Origin: Lactobacillus paragasseri
GTDB lineage: Bacteria; Bacillota; Bacilli; Lactobacillales; Lactobacillaceae
Assembly (NCBI RefSeq): GCF_003584685.1
Contig: NZ_AP018549.1
Location: forward strand, 496,001-560,000
DNA length: 64,000 nt
Reading direction: 5' to 3'
Within the stretch, counting starts at the first letter, position 1, and every line of letters begins with the position of its first letter. Below are positions 33,751 through 43,313 of this stretch, piece after piece. The notes beneath the pieces were generated by a model, which had not been told where the DNA came from, made no database searches, and saw nothing but the letters and a program-made list of their open reading frames with translations. Made by a program: the position numbers and the translations under genes.

Positions 33751-34635
33751 TTAATTTAGATGGAACTTCCGAAGAATGTCAATTCCTTGTTTTTGATATT
33801 TATTGGGAATAAAACTTTTTCTCATTGCAATTTGCATGTACGCCCAGAGTTTTTGTCCTGAACGAAGACGAATTATGTGGAGATCCTTTTCCTCTTTAAC
33901 GGAATTCTCCATTGCTAGAGCAATACCAACGTTTCTTTTAACTAAATCGATCATTAGCTTCATTGTTCGAGCCGTGTATAAAATGTTTGGAGTAAAATCG
34001 CCGAGCTTTGCCTCTTCTTCCAAACATTCTCTGGTTAAGTAACCTTTTTGTCTGGCCACAAACTTGCGGTTTCTTAATTCCTGGGCATCAATGACTTTTT
34101 TATTTTTCCAAGGATCATCTTTACCGGTAATGATAACTAACTCTGTTCTATCTAAATTACGGATAAAATAGGCAGGATCGTTGATTGGCACCATCCAAGA
34201 ATAGATAGCAACGTCTACATCGCCATTATTTAAATCTTTAAATGCAGTCGCACTTCTTTCTAAGCGAGCATCTAACAGGTTAACAATATCTTCTTTATAA
34301 AATTTTTCTATAATTTCAGGAATATAAATACTACCAGCAATCCCAGAAAAAGCTACTCTAATTTTTTTAATATTGGCGTGTTTAACGTCGTAATCGATAC
34401 TTGCCATTTCTTTTAAAAGATATTTGGCTTTCTGATAAAGTAATTCACCTGCGGGTGAGAGTGTAATTTTACTTTTGCGATTCTTTTGAAAAATCAAGGG
34501 ATCATCAAATCTATTTTGAAGTCGCTTGATCGCCATCGAAATTGTCGGTTGTGTAACGTTGAATGAATTAGCAGTCGCGGTATAGTTCTGCGTTTCAACT
34601 AATTTGCAAAAATATAATAGATCCTTATCGTTCAT
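33751..34635 (-). CDS. LysR-family transcriptional regulator
   Basis: A 294-residue regulator. The N-terminal helix-turn-helix reads FCKLVETQNYTATANSFNVTQPTISMAIKRL (residues about 9-39 in two parts), followed by the linker helix and a periplasmic-binding-like effector domain from about residue 90 (IRVAFSGIAGSIYIPEI). It is divergent from the flavoprotein-DASS operon, 210 bases away, the usual position for a LysR activator of that operon. The inducer is likely the transported acid. Confidence 0.9.
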   Translation of the reverse strand: MNDKDLLYFCKLVETQNYTATANSFNVTQPTISMAIKRLQNRFDDPLIFQKNRKSKITLSPAGELLYQKAKYLLKEMASIDYDVKHANIKKIRVAFSGIAGSIYIPEIIEKFYKEDIVNLLDARLERSATAFKDLNNGDVDVAIYSWMVPINDPAYFIRNLDRTELVIITGKDDPWKNKKVIDAQELRNRKFVARQKGYLTRECLEEEAKLGDFTPNILYTARTMKLMIDLVKRNVGIALAMENSVKEEKDLHIIRLRSGQKLWAYMQIAMRKSFIPNKYQKQGIDILRKFHLN

Positions 34636-34845
34636 ATTATTATCTCTTTTATAAATATTTTTTATAAACTAATCTTTTTTAATTATAAGTTACATTTTTC
34701 ACAATTGCAAGGAAGCTATGATATATGCGGTTTTATAGAGTTGAGTAGTTCAATTTTATTCACAATTACCCACTAGAAAAAGTTTATAAAGAGATATAAA
34801 TTGCTATGTGTAAAGGATGAAACAAGTTTGTGAGGAGAAGAGCAT

Positions 34846-36639
34846 ATGGTGTATAAGACGAAAGTATCTTGGGATGCCACATATGATGTAATTGTAATTG
34901 GTTTTGGTGGCGCCGGAGCAGGTGCAGCGCGTTTTGCTGCTGATAATAATGCAAAAGTTCTTTTGATTGATGCTGCTCCTGAAGGAAGCGAAGGTGGTAA
35001 TACTAGATATGCTGGCGGTGCTTTTGCTTGGGGATCAAATTTCGATCAACTGAAAGAATACTATAAGCAGACCTATTATCCATTTGAGTATGATGAAGAA
35101 GCTTTAGATACCTTTATCAAAAATGTAATGCAAATGAAGGAGTATTCAAAAAAGTATTTTGGAATTGAAGCTCAACCAACGGGTAGAAGACCAAATGGAG
35201 AATATCCAGAATATAAAGATGCAGCTTCTATGCAGTCTCAAAGTATGACTAAAGGGATGTACAATGGCGGATTTTGGAAATTGCTTCGTAAGCAAGTTTT
35301 TGATCGATTAGACAAAATTGATATTTGGTTTGAATCGCCAGCAGAGCACTTAATTCAAGATCCAGAAACTAATACAGTAATGGGTGCTGTTATTAAGCGA
35401 AATAATAGAGAAGTAAATGTTGCTGCTAAAAGAGGAGTTGTCTTAAGTCTAGGCGGTTTTGAAAATAATCAAAGTATGATTCAAGACTTTTTAGGTCAAG
35501 GCTCGCTTGCGCCAATTGGTACTTTGTATAACCGTGGTAAGGGAATTGATCTTGCTGTTGAAGCAGGTGCGCGATTATGGCATATGTCTAACTACGATTC
35601 ACATGGCTTATCACTTAGACAAAATGAACCACGAGAAAAATTTGCTTACATGATTAATTGGAAGAGCTTATTTAATGGGTCAATTTTTGTGGCAGGGGAT
35701 GATGGAACTCGTTACTTTAGAGAAGATGAAGAAGATCGTCATGGCTACAAGTACAATCATGGAAATTGGGTTATGATTCCTAATCAAAATCATCCACATA
35801 TCATTATGGATCAAGCTCAATATGAGCAGCTTTCTAACGATCAGTCAGCTAAGGCAGATCAAATTAAAGAATTGATTTCATATGCAATTAAAGCTGATTC
35901 AATTGAAAAATTATCTAAAAAAATTGATGCGCCATATTTAAAGCATGCAGTTGAAGACTTTAATTTCTTAACTGATGTGAAAAAACGAGATATGTTTTTG
36001 AACAGAAAAATTGAAACTATGAGATCTTTAAAAGAAGGCCCATACTATGCAATTCCTGTTCGTCATAATATTTTGCATACACATGGTGGTGCACAGAGAA
36101 ATTCTAAATGTGAAGTAATTGGACTTGATGGAAAGGCAATTCCTAATTTATATGAAGCCGGAGAATTAGGAGACATTTTTGCCACTAAGTATTTAGGGGC
36201 CAATTCAATTGCTGATTTATTAATTTCAGGAAAGATTGCTGGAACTAATGCAGCAAAAATAAAGAATAACGTAGATCTTTCAGATGCTGTTACTAGCGCA
36301 AGTCAAGTTCATGAAGATTTAAAGAGTGATGCACATCAAGTTAAGATGCATTTTGAAGCTGGTAAAAATCAAGGAATTGGGTCAAGCGATCAAGGGATTA
36401 ATGATCTTCCAATTGTTGTTCGTGTAACTTTAGATGAAAATCAAAACTTAAAGAATATCGAAACGCTTCAAGAAAAAGAATCTGGCGATTTGGGTGGTCA
36501 GGCAATACCAAAATTGACCCAAGAAATGCTCGACCATAATTCTGCTGACGTGGACTCAGTTTCTGGTGCAAGTACAACTAGTAGAGCATTTAAAGATGCT
36601 GTTAAACAAGCAATAGAGAACGCTCGTAAAAGCAAATAG
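34846..36639 (+). CDS. FAD-dependent reductase with C-terminal FMN-binding domain (fumarate/enoate reductase type)
   Basis: A 597-residue flavoprotein. The FAD fold begins VIVIGFGGAGAGAARFAA (Gly19, Gly21, Gly24) with an EGGNTRYAGGAFAW loop. The late GELGDIFATKYLGANSIADLL segment binds FAD again. Residues about 510-595 form an FMN_bind domain with DVDSVSGASTTS, where the penultimate Thr/Ser would carry covalent FMN. Active-site candidates are His and Arg in GTRYFREDEEDRHG. Family members reduce fumarate, urocanate or cinnamate-like double bonds. There is no signal peptide, so it acts inside the cell. It is the first gene of a two-gene operon with a carrier. Confidence 0.88.
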   Translation: MVYKTKVSWDATYDVIVIGFGGAGAGAARFAADNNAKVLLIDAAPEGSEGGNTRYAGGAFAWGSNFDQLKEYYKQTYYPFEYDEEALDTFIKNVMQMKEYSKKYFGIEAQPTGRRPNGEYPEYKDAASMQSQSMTKGMYNGGFWKLLRKQVFDRLDKIDIWFESPAEHLIQDPETNTVMGAVIKRNNREVNVAAKRGVVLSLGGFENNQSMIQDFLGQGSLAPIGTLYNRGKGIDLAVEAGARLWHMSNYDSHGLSLRQNEPREKFAYMINWKSLFNGSIFVAGDDGTRYFREDEEDRHGYKYNHGNWVMIPNQNHPHIIMDQAQYEQLSNDQSAKADQIKELISYAIKADSIEKLSKKIDAPYLKHAVEDFNFLTDVKKRDMFLNRKIETMRSLKEGPYYAIPVRHNILHTHGGAQRNSKCEVIGLDGKAIPNLYEAGELGDIFATKYLGANSIADLLISGKIAGTNAAKIKNNVDLSDAVTSASQVHEDLKSDAHQVKMHFEAGKNQGIGSSDQGINDLPIVVRVTLDENQNLKNIETLQEKESGDLGGQAIPKLTQEMLDHNSADVDSVSGASTTSRAFKDAVKQAIENARKSK

Positions 36640-36665
36640 CTTTGGTTAGGGGAGAAGATATACAA

Positions 36666-38081
36666 ATGTTAGCAAAAGTAAATTGGAAGGGATTTATACT
36701 TCCAGTAATTATTGGATGTGTATTGTGGATCATTACACCTTTTAGACCGGCTGCAATAACACCAATTGCATGGCATTTATTTGCCTTATTTATTGCTACA
36801 ATCGTGGCATGTATTACTAAACCATTACCGATGGTTGGTTCTACTTTGGTTGCTGTTACAATTGGTACGCTACTTCATATTTTTAATATTAAAGAAGTAT
36901 CTGCATCTTTTGGGAATACGACTGTTTGGTTAATTGCAATGTGCTTGTTCATGTCTGCTGGATTTATTAGATCAGGATTGGGTAAACGTGTTGCTTATCT
37001 ATTTATTAGGTCTTTTGGTAAAAGAACAATTGGCTTAGCTTATTCACTTTCAACGGTTGAAACCTTAATGGCGATTGCCATTCCAAGCAATATTGCACGT
37101 GTTAATGGTATTATGTATCCAATTATTGACGCCTTATCTAGACAAATGGGGTCAGATCCAAAAGAAGGAACACAAAGAAAGTTAGGATCGTATTTAATTT
37201 TTAACGAATACGAGGTAAATATTGTAACTTCAACCATGTTTTTAACTGGATTAGCTGGAAATATGGTTGCCTTGGGTATTGCAAAAACGCAAGGAATTAC
37301 TGTCTCATGGATGCAATGGTTTTTAGCAGCAATTGTTCCAGGTCTTATTTCTCTGATTTTAGTACCATTTATTTTATATAAAATTTATCCACCAGAAGTT
37401 AAAGAAACACCTAATGCTAATGCATGGGCAAGTAAGAAGCTTGAAGAAATGGGGAAAATGACGCCTGCTGAAAAGATCATGGCTTGCGTATTTGTTTTGG
37501 CACTACTTTTATGGTTATTAGGATCAAGTATCGGAATTGATGCAACTTTAGTTGGTTTTATCGCAGTTTCAATTTTACTGATTTCTGGTGTCATTACTGT
37601 TAAAGATATGATGGATCAAAAGGGTGCTTGGAGCTTGATTGTATGGCTATCAATTGTGATGCTTATGTCACAGAAATTAATGAAATTAGGATTTTTCCCT
37701 TGGTTCTCAAAGGAATTAGGTCTAATGCTTCATGGCGTTAACTGGGTTTGGGTCTTAGTAATTCTATTCTTGGTTTACTTCTATATTCACTATATGTTCC
37801 CATCTATTACTACGCAAAGTTCAGCCGTTTTAGCAGGTTTTCTATCAATTGCACTTGGAGCTGGTGTTCCAAAGCTAATGGCGGGATTAATGCTAGGCTT
37901 TGCAGGGTCGATCTTTTGTTCAACGACTCCTTATTCAGCTGGACCAGCTGCACTTCTTTCAACTACAGGATATGTAAAATCATCAGATTGGTGGAAATTG
38001 TCCGCAATTTTCGGTGTCTTTTTGAATATTGTATGGCTTGGCGGCGGTCTGCTTTGGACTAAAATAATTGGTTTTTGGTAA
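36666..38081 (+). CDS. DASS/SLC13-family anion carrier
   Basis: A 471-residue, about 12-span carrier of the divalent anion:sodium symporter type (CitT/TtdT-like), which exchanges or imports di- and tricarboxylates. Family features include WHLFALFIATIVACITKPLPMV near residue 35, SFGNTTVWLIAMCLFMSAG and a late TTQSSAVLAGF segment. ATG 36666 is chosen because GGGGAGAA at 36649-36656 fits it; the frame extends upstream to a TTG at 36642. Beside the reductase it likely imports the electron-accepting acid, possibly in exchange for the reduced product. Confidence 0.87.
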   Translation: MLAKVNWKGFILPVIIGCVLWIITPFRPAAITPIAWHLFALFIATIVACITKPLPMVGSTLVAVTIGTLLHIFNIKEVSASFGNTTVWLIAMCLFMSAGFIRSGLGKRVAYLFIRSFGKRTIGLAYSLSTVETLMAIAIPSNIARVNGIMYPIIDALSRQMGSDPKEGTQRKLGSYLIFNEYEVNIVTSTMFLTGLAGNMVALGIAKTQGITVSWMQWFLAAIVPGLISLILVPFILYKIYPPEVKETPNANAWASKKLEEMGKMTPAEKIMACVFVLALLLWLLGSSIGIDATLVGFIAVSILLISGVITVKDMMDQKGAWSLIVWLSIVMLMSQKLMKLGFFPWFSKELGLMLHGVNWVWVLVILFLVYFYIHYMFPSITTQSSAVLAGFLSIALGAGVPKLMAGLMLGFAGSIFCSTTPYSAGPAALLSTTGYVKSSDWWKLSAIFGVFLNIVWLGGGLLWTKIIGFW

Positions 38082-38082
38082 A

Positions 38083-38127
38083 AAAATAAAATATCAGCGG
38101 TGCATGTTATCGCTGATATTTTATTTT
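38083..38127 (+). terminator. Intrinsic terminator of the reductase-carrier operon
   Basis: AAAATAAAATATCAGCG and CGCTGATATTTTATTTT form a 17-bp stem around GTGCATGTTAT. Confidence 0.9.
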
Positions 38128-38208
38128 GTAATCTCAAATATTTCACCTAATCAATTGAATCATCTATGCTTAAAGTGAGAGTGTGTTTTTCATAGAAAAG
38201 AAATAGCT

Positions 38209-39129
38209 ATGATTCAATTAGAGCAATTAGTTCAGAAAAATTTAGCTAAGGAAAAAGAAGGTAAAGTTGCAAGTTATATTCCTGCCTTAGCAGAAGTTAA
38301 CCCTAAGCAATTAGGAGTAGCGCTTTATGATTTAGATGATGGCGAAATCGGTGAAGCTGGGCAAAGTGAAGTTCGATTTGCAATCGAGAGTATTTCAAAA
38401 GTAATTACCTTGATGCTTGCTATAAAGAAGATGGGGATCCAAGAAGTATTTAAGCATGTTGAATTTCGTCAAACCGGTTTTGCCTTTAATTCAATTCTTA
38501 ATATGGAGATTGAAAAGGTAAAATATCCACTGAATCCGTTTATTAACGCCGGCGCTATTGCCACAACATCGATGGTAGTAAGTAAGACCGGAGAAGGAGC
38601 ATTTGAGGAAATCTTATCATTTGCCCGTGATATTTGTAATGATCCTAATCTTTATTTAGATCAAATTATTTATCATTCTGAAAGACGGACTGGTAATCTC
38701 GACCGGTCACTTGCATATTATATGGAATCTAAAAATATGATGCTTGGAGATGTGGTAACTAGCCTTGATACGTATTTTAAGCAGTGCTCAATGATGGTTA
38801 CAGCTCATTCTTTGGCTAATTTAGGTGCCGTTTTGGCAAATGGTGGGGTGAAGCCATGGGATAACAAGCGGATTATTTCTGATGAAGAGGCTAGATGTGT
38901 TAAATCGCTGATGATGACAACGGGTCTTTATAATCAATCAGGAACCTATTCGCGTTTAATTGGCGTGCCAACTAAGAGTGGGGTTGGTGGTGGTTTAATG
39001 TCAGCAGCTCCACATAAATATGGAATTGGGATTTTTAGCCCTGTACTTGATAAGGCTGGCAATAGTGTTGCTGGATTAGAGTTATTGAAGGATATTGTTG
39101 AAGACTTAGAGTTAGATATTTTTGATTAA
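38209..39129 (+). CDS. glsA: Glutaminase A
   Basis: Serine-dependent glutaminase, 306 residues, converting glutamine to glutamate and ammonia in the cytosol; it can feed acid resistance or glutamate antiporters. The catalytic Ser-x-x-Lys is Ser61-Lys64 in AIESISKV. NPFINAGAIATTSM (about 110) and the late GVPTKSGVGGGLMSA loop complete the active site. Length is typical (about 305-310). It is monocistronic, with a terminator after it. GadC-like permeases lie far away (57-61 kb). Confidence 0.93.
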   Translation: MIQLEQLVQKNLAKEKEGKVASYIPALAEVNPKQLGVALYDLDDGEIGEAGQSEVRFAIESISKVITLMLAIKKMGIQEVFKHVEFRQTGFAFNSILNMEIEKVKYPLNPFINAGAIATTSMVVSKTGEGAFEEILSFARDICNDPNLYLDQIIYHSERRTGNLDRSLAYYMESKNMMLGDVVTSLDTYFKQCSMMVTAHSLANLGAVLANGGVKPWDNKRIISDEEARCVKSLMMTTGLYNQSGTYSRLIGVPTKSGVGGGLMSAAPHKYGIGIFSPVLDKAGNSVAGLELLKDIVEDLELDIFD

Positions 39130-39146
39130 ATTATAAATTTTGATAG

Positions 39147-39196
39147 AAAAAGCTAAGTTTACTCGCTGTTTTTTGCGGGAGGCTTAGCTTTTTTAT
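39147..39196 (+). terminator. Terminator of glsA, left copy of a repeated terminator
   Basis: AAAAAGCTAAG and CTTAGCTTTTTT pair around an inner CGCTGTTTTTTGCGGG hairpin. The 49-base element is nearly identical to the one at 43078-43127. Confidence 0.9.
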
Positions 39197-39282
39197 TGTC
39201 CTTACATCGAATATTTTTCAATTAAGCGTATTCAAATTATATTGGTTAAAATATATTTAATACTAAGAAAGGAGTTAGAATC

Positions 39283-40167
39283 ATGCTTATTAAAGATCAA
39301 CTTAGAGAAAAAAAGAATATGAGTAATAATGAAAAAGTTGTTGCAAATTATCTTTTAAAAGCTGATGAAAATATAGAGAAAGATACAGTAAGAACAGTTG
39401 CAGAAAAAACATATACTTCACCATCTACAATTATTAGATTATGTCATAAGCTAGGCTTTACTGGTTTTAGTGATTTTAAAAATAAGTTTTTAAATGAAGT
39501 TAAATATTTTAATTTGCAGTTTCAAAATGTAGACGTAAATTTTCCATTTAGAAGAGAAGATACAGCACGCGAAGTTATGTCTAAAATAACTGATTTATAT
39601 ATTGAGACGATTAAAGATACTGAAAAAGTAGTAGATATGAGAACACTTCTTCGTTGTCGTAAAATTTGTAGCGAAAGTGAGGAAATTCATATTTTTTCCT
39701 ATGGTACTTATTTGAATCAAGCCTATTCCTTTAAAGAAAAGATGATGAAAATTGGAAAGAAGGTTATGATTTCTTCTAATTTGAATTATCAATTGTATGA
39801 AGCAGAAATTATGCAGGCCGGCGATATAGCTATTATAATTTCTTACTCTGGGGAAACGAATAATAGCTTACTTATAGCGAAACAATGCAGGAAAAATAAT
39901 ATACCTACTATTGCTATTACTTCAATTGGAGAAAATGATCTAACAAAGATTTGTGATGAAACTTTATATATTTCTACCAAAGAATCTCTTTATAAAAATA
40001 TTGGGGATTATAGCATTCATTTATCAGTGAGTTATGTGTTAGATGTTTTGTATTCATTAATTTTTCAAAATGACTTTGAGCATTTTTATGAAACTAAGAT
40101 GAATCTAGCAATGTCATTAGAGAAAGATAGAAGATCTAGTAATTCGATTATTGATAATAAAAAATAG
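39283..40167 (+). CDS. MurR/RpiR-family transcriptional regulator
   Basis: A 294-residue regulator with an N-terminal HTH_6 domain (VRTVAEKTYTSPSTIIRLC, residues about 36-54, then GFTGFSDFKNKF) and a SIS sugar-phosphate-binding domain (IHIFSYGTYLNQAY, IIISYSGETNNSLLIAKQC, about 145-215). It likely senses a phosphorylated beta-glucoside. AAAGGAG precedes the ATG. The GH1 and EIIC genes it probably controls follow after a terminator. Its A+T content and codon use (many ATA, AGA) differ from the lac genes, hinting at transfer. Confidence 0.88.
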   Translation: MLIKDQLREKKNMSNNEKVVANYLLKADENIEKDTVRTVAEKTYTSPSTIIRLCHKLGFTGFSDFKNKFLNEVKYFNLQFQNVDVNFPFRREDTAREVMSKITDLYIETIKDTEKVVDMRTLLRCRKICSESEEIHIFSYGTYLNQAYSFKEKMMKIGKKVMISSNLNYQLYEAEIMQAGDIAIIISYSGETNNSLLIAKQCRKNNIPTIAITSIGENDLTKICDETLYISTKESLYKNIGDYSIHLSVSYVLDVLYSLIFQNDFEHFYETKMNLAMSLEKDRRSSNSIIDNKK

Positions 40168-40212
40168 TAGAAGCATAATTAAATATTTAATATTGAAACT
40201 ATGTTTTAAAAA

Positions 40213-40264
40213 ATAAGGCATAAAAGGAAGAATTGTTAGAACAAAATTCCTTTTATGCCTTTTG
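40213..40264 (+). terminator. Intrinsic terminator between the RpiR and GH1 genes
   Basis: AAGGCATAAAAGGAA (40215-40229) and TTCCTTTTATGCCTT (40247-40261) form a perfect 15-bp stem followed by TT. Since the next gene's ribosome binding site is 45 bases on, it may act as an attenuator as well as a terminator. Confidence 0.8.
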
Positions 40265-40306
40265 GCATTGTATGCGCTATCAAAAGACTATAAATTAAAA
40301 ATGTAA

Positions 40307-41722
<1,416 letters not shown>

Positions 41723-41734
41723 TGAGGTGTTATT

Positions 41735-43027
41735 ATGAACAAGTTTATGAGTGTTTTACAAACTAAAGTAATACCTAAAGCCAATAAGATAGCTAGTGAG
41801 AAACACTTATCTGCTCTTAGAGATGCTATGGTTTTAACAATACCATTTATTATTATTGGTTCAATATTTTTGATATTGGCTGATTTTCCAATACCAGCAT
41901 ATCTTTCCTTTTTAAAAGCACATCCTCAAATTCAACAAGCATTGTTATATCCATATAACGCAACATTTAATATTGTTGCATTGATTGCAACATTTGGAAT
42001 GGGATATAAGTTAGGAGAGAGCTATAAAGTTGATGGTATAAGTTCAGGATTGATATCATTAGCAGCGTATTTTTTAGTAATACCAACTAATGCTGTAAAA
42101 ATAGCTAATAATCCAACTACAGTGATTAACACAAATTATTTTAGTAGTGCAGGTCTATTTGTAGGATTAATTATGGCAATAATTTCAACTGAAGTTTATC
42201 ATTTTATAGTTAAGAAAAATATTGTAATAAAAATGCCAGATGGTGTTCCTCCAGCCGTAGCGAAGTCCTTTAATTCAATCATACCTGGATTTTTTGCAGT
42301 TATTGTTATTTGGATAATTAGATTAATTGTAGAAATAACACCTTATAAAAACGTTCAGAACTTAATTCAAAGTATAATTGCACAACCATTAACTAAATTA
42401 GGAACAAGTTTTTGGGGAACTCTGGCAGTATTTTTAATAATTAACTTGTTGTGGTGCATAGGATTACATGGATCAATTATTGCTAATTCCGTAATGTTAC
42501 CTATTTGGCTCTCATTAACTAGCCAAAACGCTGCTGCTTTGGCTGCAGGTCATGCCGTTAAAAATATCGCTTCTGCAGAATTTAGATATATTATATTTGT
42601 TGGTGGATCTGGTGCAACTTTAGGATTGGTTATTGCTATGGCATTCTTTGCAAAAAGTCAGCAATATAAAAAACTTGGAAGATTAAGTCTGGCTCCAAGT
42701 ATTTTCAATATAAACGAACCAGTATTATTCGGTTTCCCGATAGTTTTTAACCCAATTATGTGGATTCCATTTTTATTAATGCCTATTATTACAGTTACTA
42801 TTACCTATTTATCTATGCAATTTGGAATTGTAGGTAAACCTATCGGAGTATTACCTCCTGGTACAACCCCAATGATTATTGGTGGTTATATAATGACTGG
42901 CGGCATTTCTGGTGCTATCTTACAGATTGTAATTTTTATAATTTCATTTTTTGTATATTACCCATTTTTCAAAATTGAAGATAACCTTCAATATAAAAAA
43001 GAAATGGAAGGTGATACTAAAAAGTAA
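41735..43027 (+). CDS. celB: PTS enzyme IIC, cellobiose/beta-glucoside type
   Basis: A 430-residue membrane permease of the lactose/cellobiose PTS family with about ten spans (LSALRDAMVLTIPFIIIGS, FNINEPVLFGFPIVFNP near 325). No IIA or IIB gene lies with it, so it must borrow them from elsewhere in the genome; LacF is not an obvious partner. AGGTG precedes the ATG 12 bases after the GH1 gene. The exact sugar is unknown. Confidence 0.9.
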   Translation: MNKFMSVLQTKVIPKANKIASEKHLSALRDAMVLTIPFIIIGSIFLILADFPIPAYLSFLKAHPQIQQALLYPYNATFNIVALIATFGMGYKLGESYKVDGISSGLISLAAYFLVIPTNAVKIANNPTTVINTNYFSSAGLFVGLIMAIISTEVYHFIVKKNIVIKMPDGVPPAVAKSFNSIIPGFFAVIVIWIIRLIVEITPYKNVQNLIQSIIAQPLTKLGTSFWGTLAVFLIINLLWCIGLHGSIIANSVMLPIWLSLTSQNAAALAAGHAVKNIASAEFRYIIFVGGSGATLGLVIAMAFFAKSQQYKKLGRLSLAPSIFNINEPVLFGFPIVFNPIMWIPFLLMPIITVTITYLSMQFGIVGKPIGVLPPGTTPMIIGGYIMTGGISGAILQIVIFIISFFVYYPFFKIEDNLQYKKEMEGDTKK

Positions 43028-43077
43028 TTGTGTTTAATGATTTATTAAATTAATTTGTTGTTCTATTAATTAAATGT

Positions 43078-43127
43078 AAAAAGCTAAGCTTACCGCTGTT
43101 TTTTGCGGGATGCTTAGCTTTTTTATT
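43078..43127 (+). terminator. Terminator of celB, right copy of a repeated terminator
   Basis: AAAAAGCTAAG / CTTAGCTTTTTT with inner CCGCTGTTTTTTGCGGG, matching the glsA terminator except for about three positions. Confidence 0.9.
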
Positions 43128-43230
43128 ATGCGGTTAAAAGAAATTGTAAATATAAAAATGATCAAATCACAACATTTATTTGATTAAGTTCTGGTATTTA
43201 TATGAATCAATATGATAGATAATAACCATA

Positions 43231-43270
43231 GATATCAATGAAAGCGCTTTGATATAAAAGATATCAATGA
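43231..43270 (+). promoter_or_regulatory. cre site and direct repeats before the GH42 operon
   Basis: TGAAAGCGCTTTGA at 43239-43252 is a cre-like site for CcpA. GATATCAATGA occurs at 43231-43241 and again at 43260-43270, 29 bases apart, overlapping the cre site. The direct repeats suit an AraC-type activator such as the one at 49139, whose sites are usually direct repeats near -35. The assignment is positional. Confidence 0.55.
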
Positions 43271-43313
43271 TAATTGAACACTAAAAAATTTTTTTGAGAA
43301 AGGAGAGAAAAAT

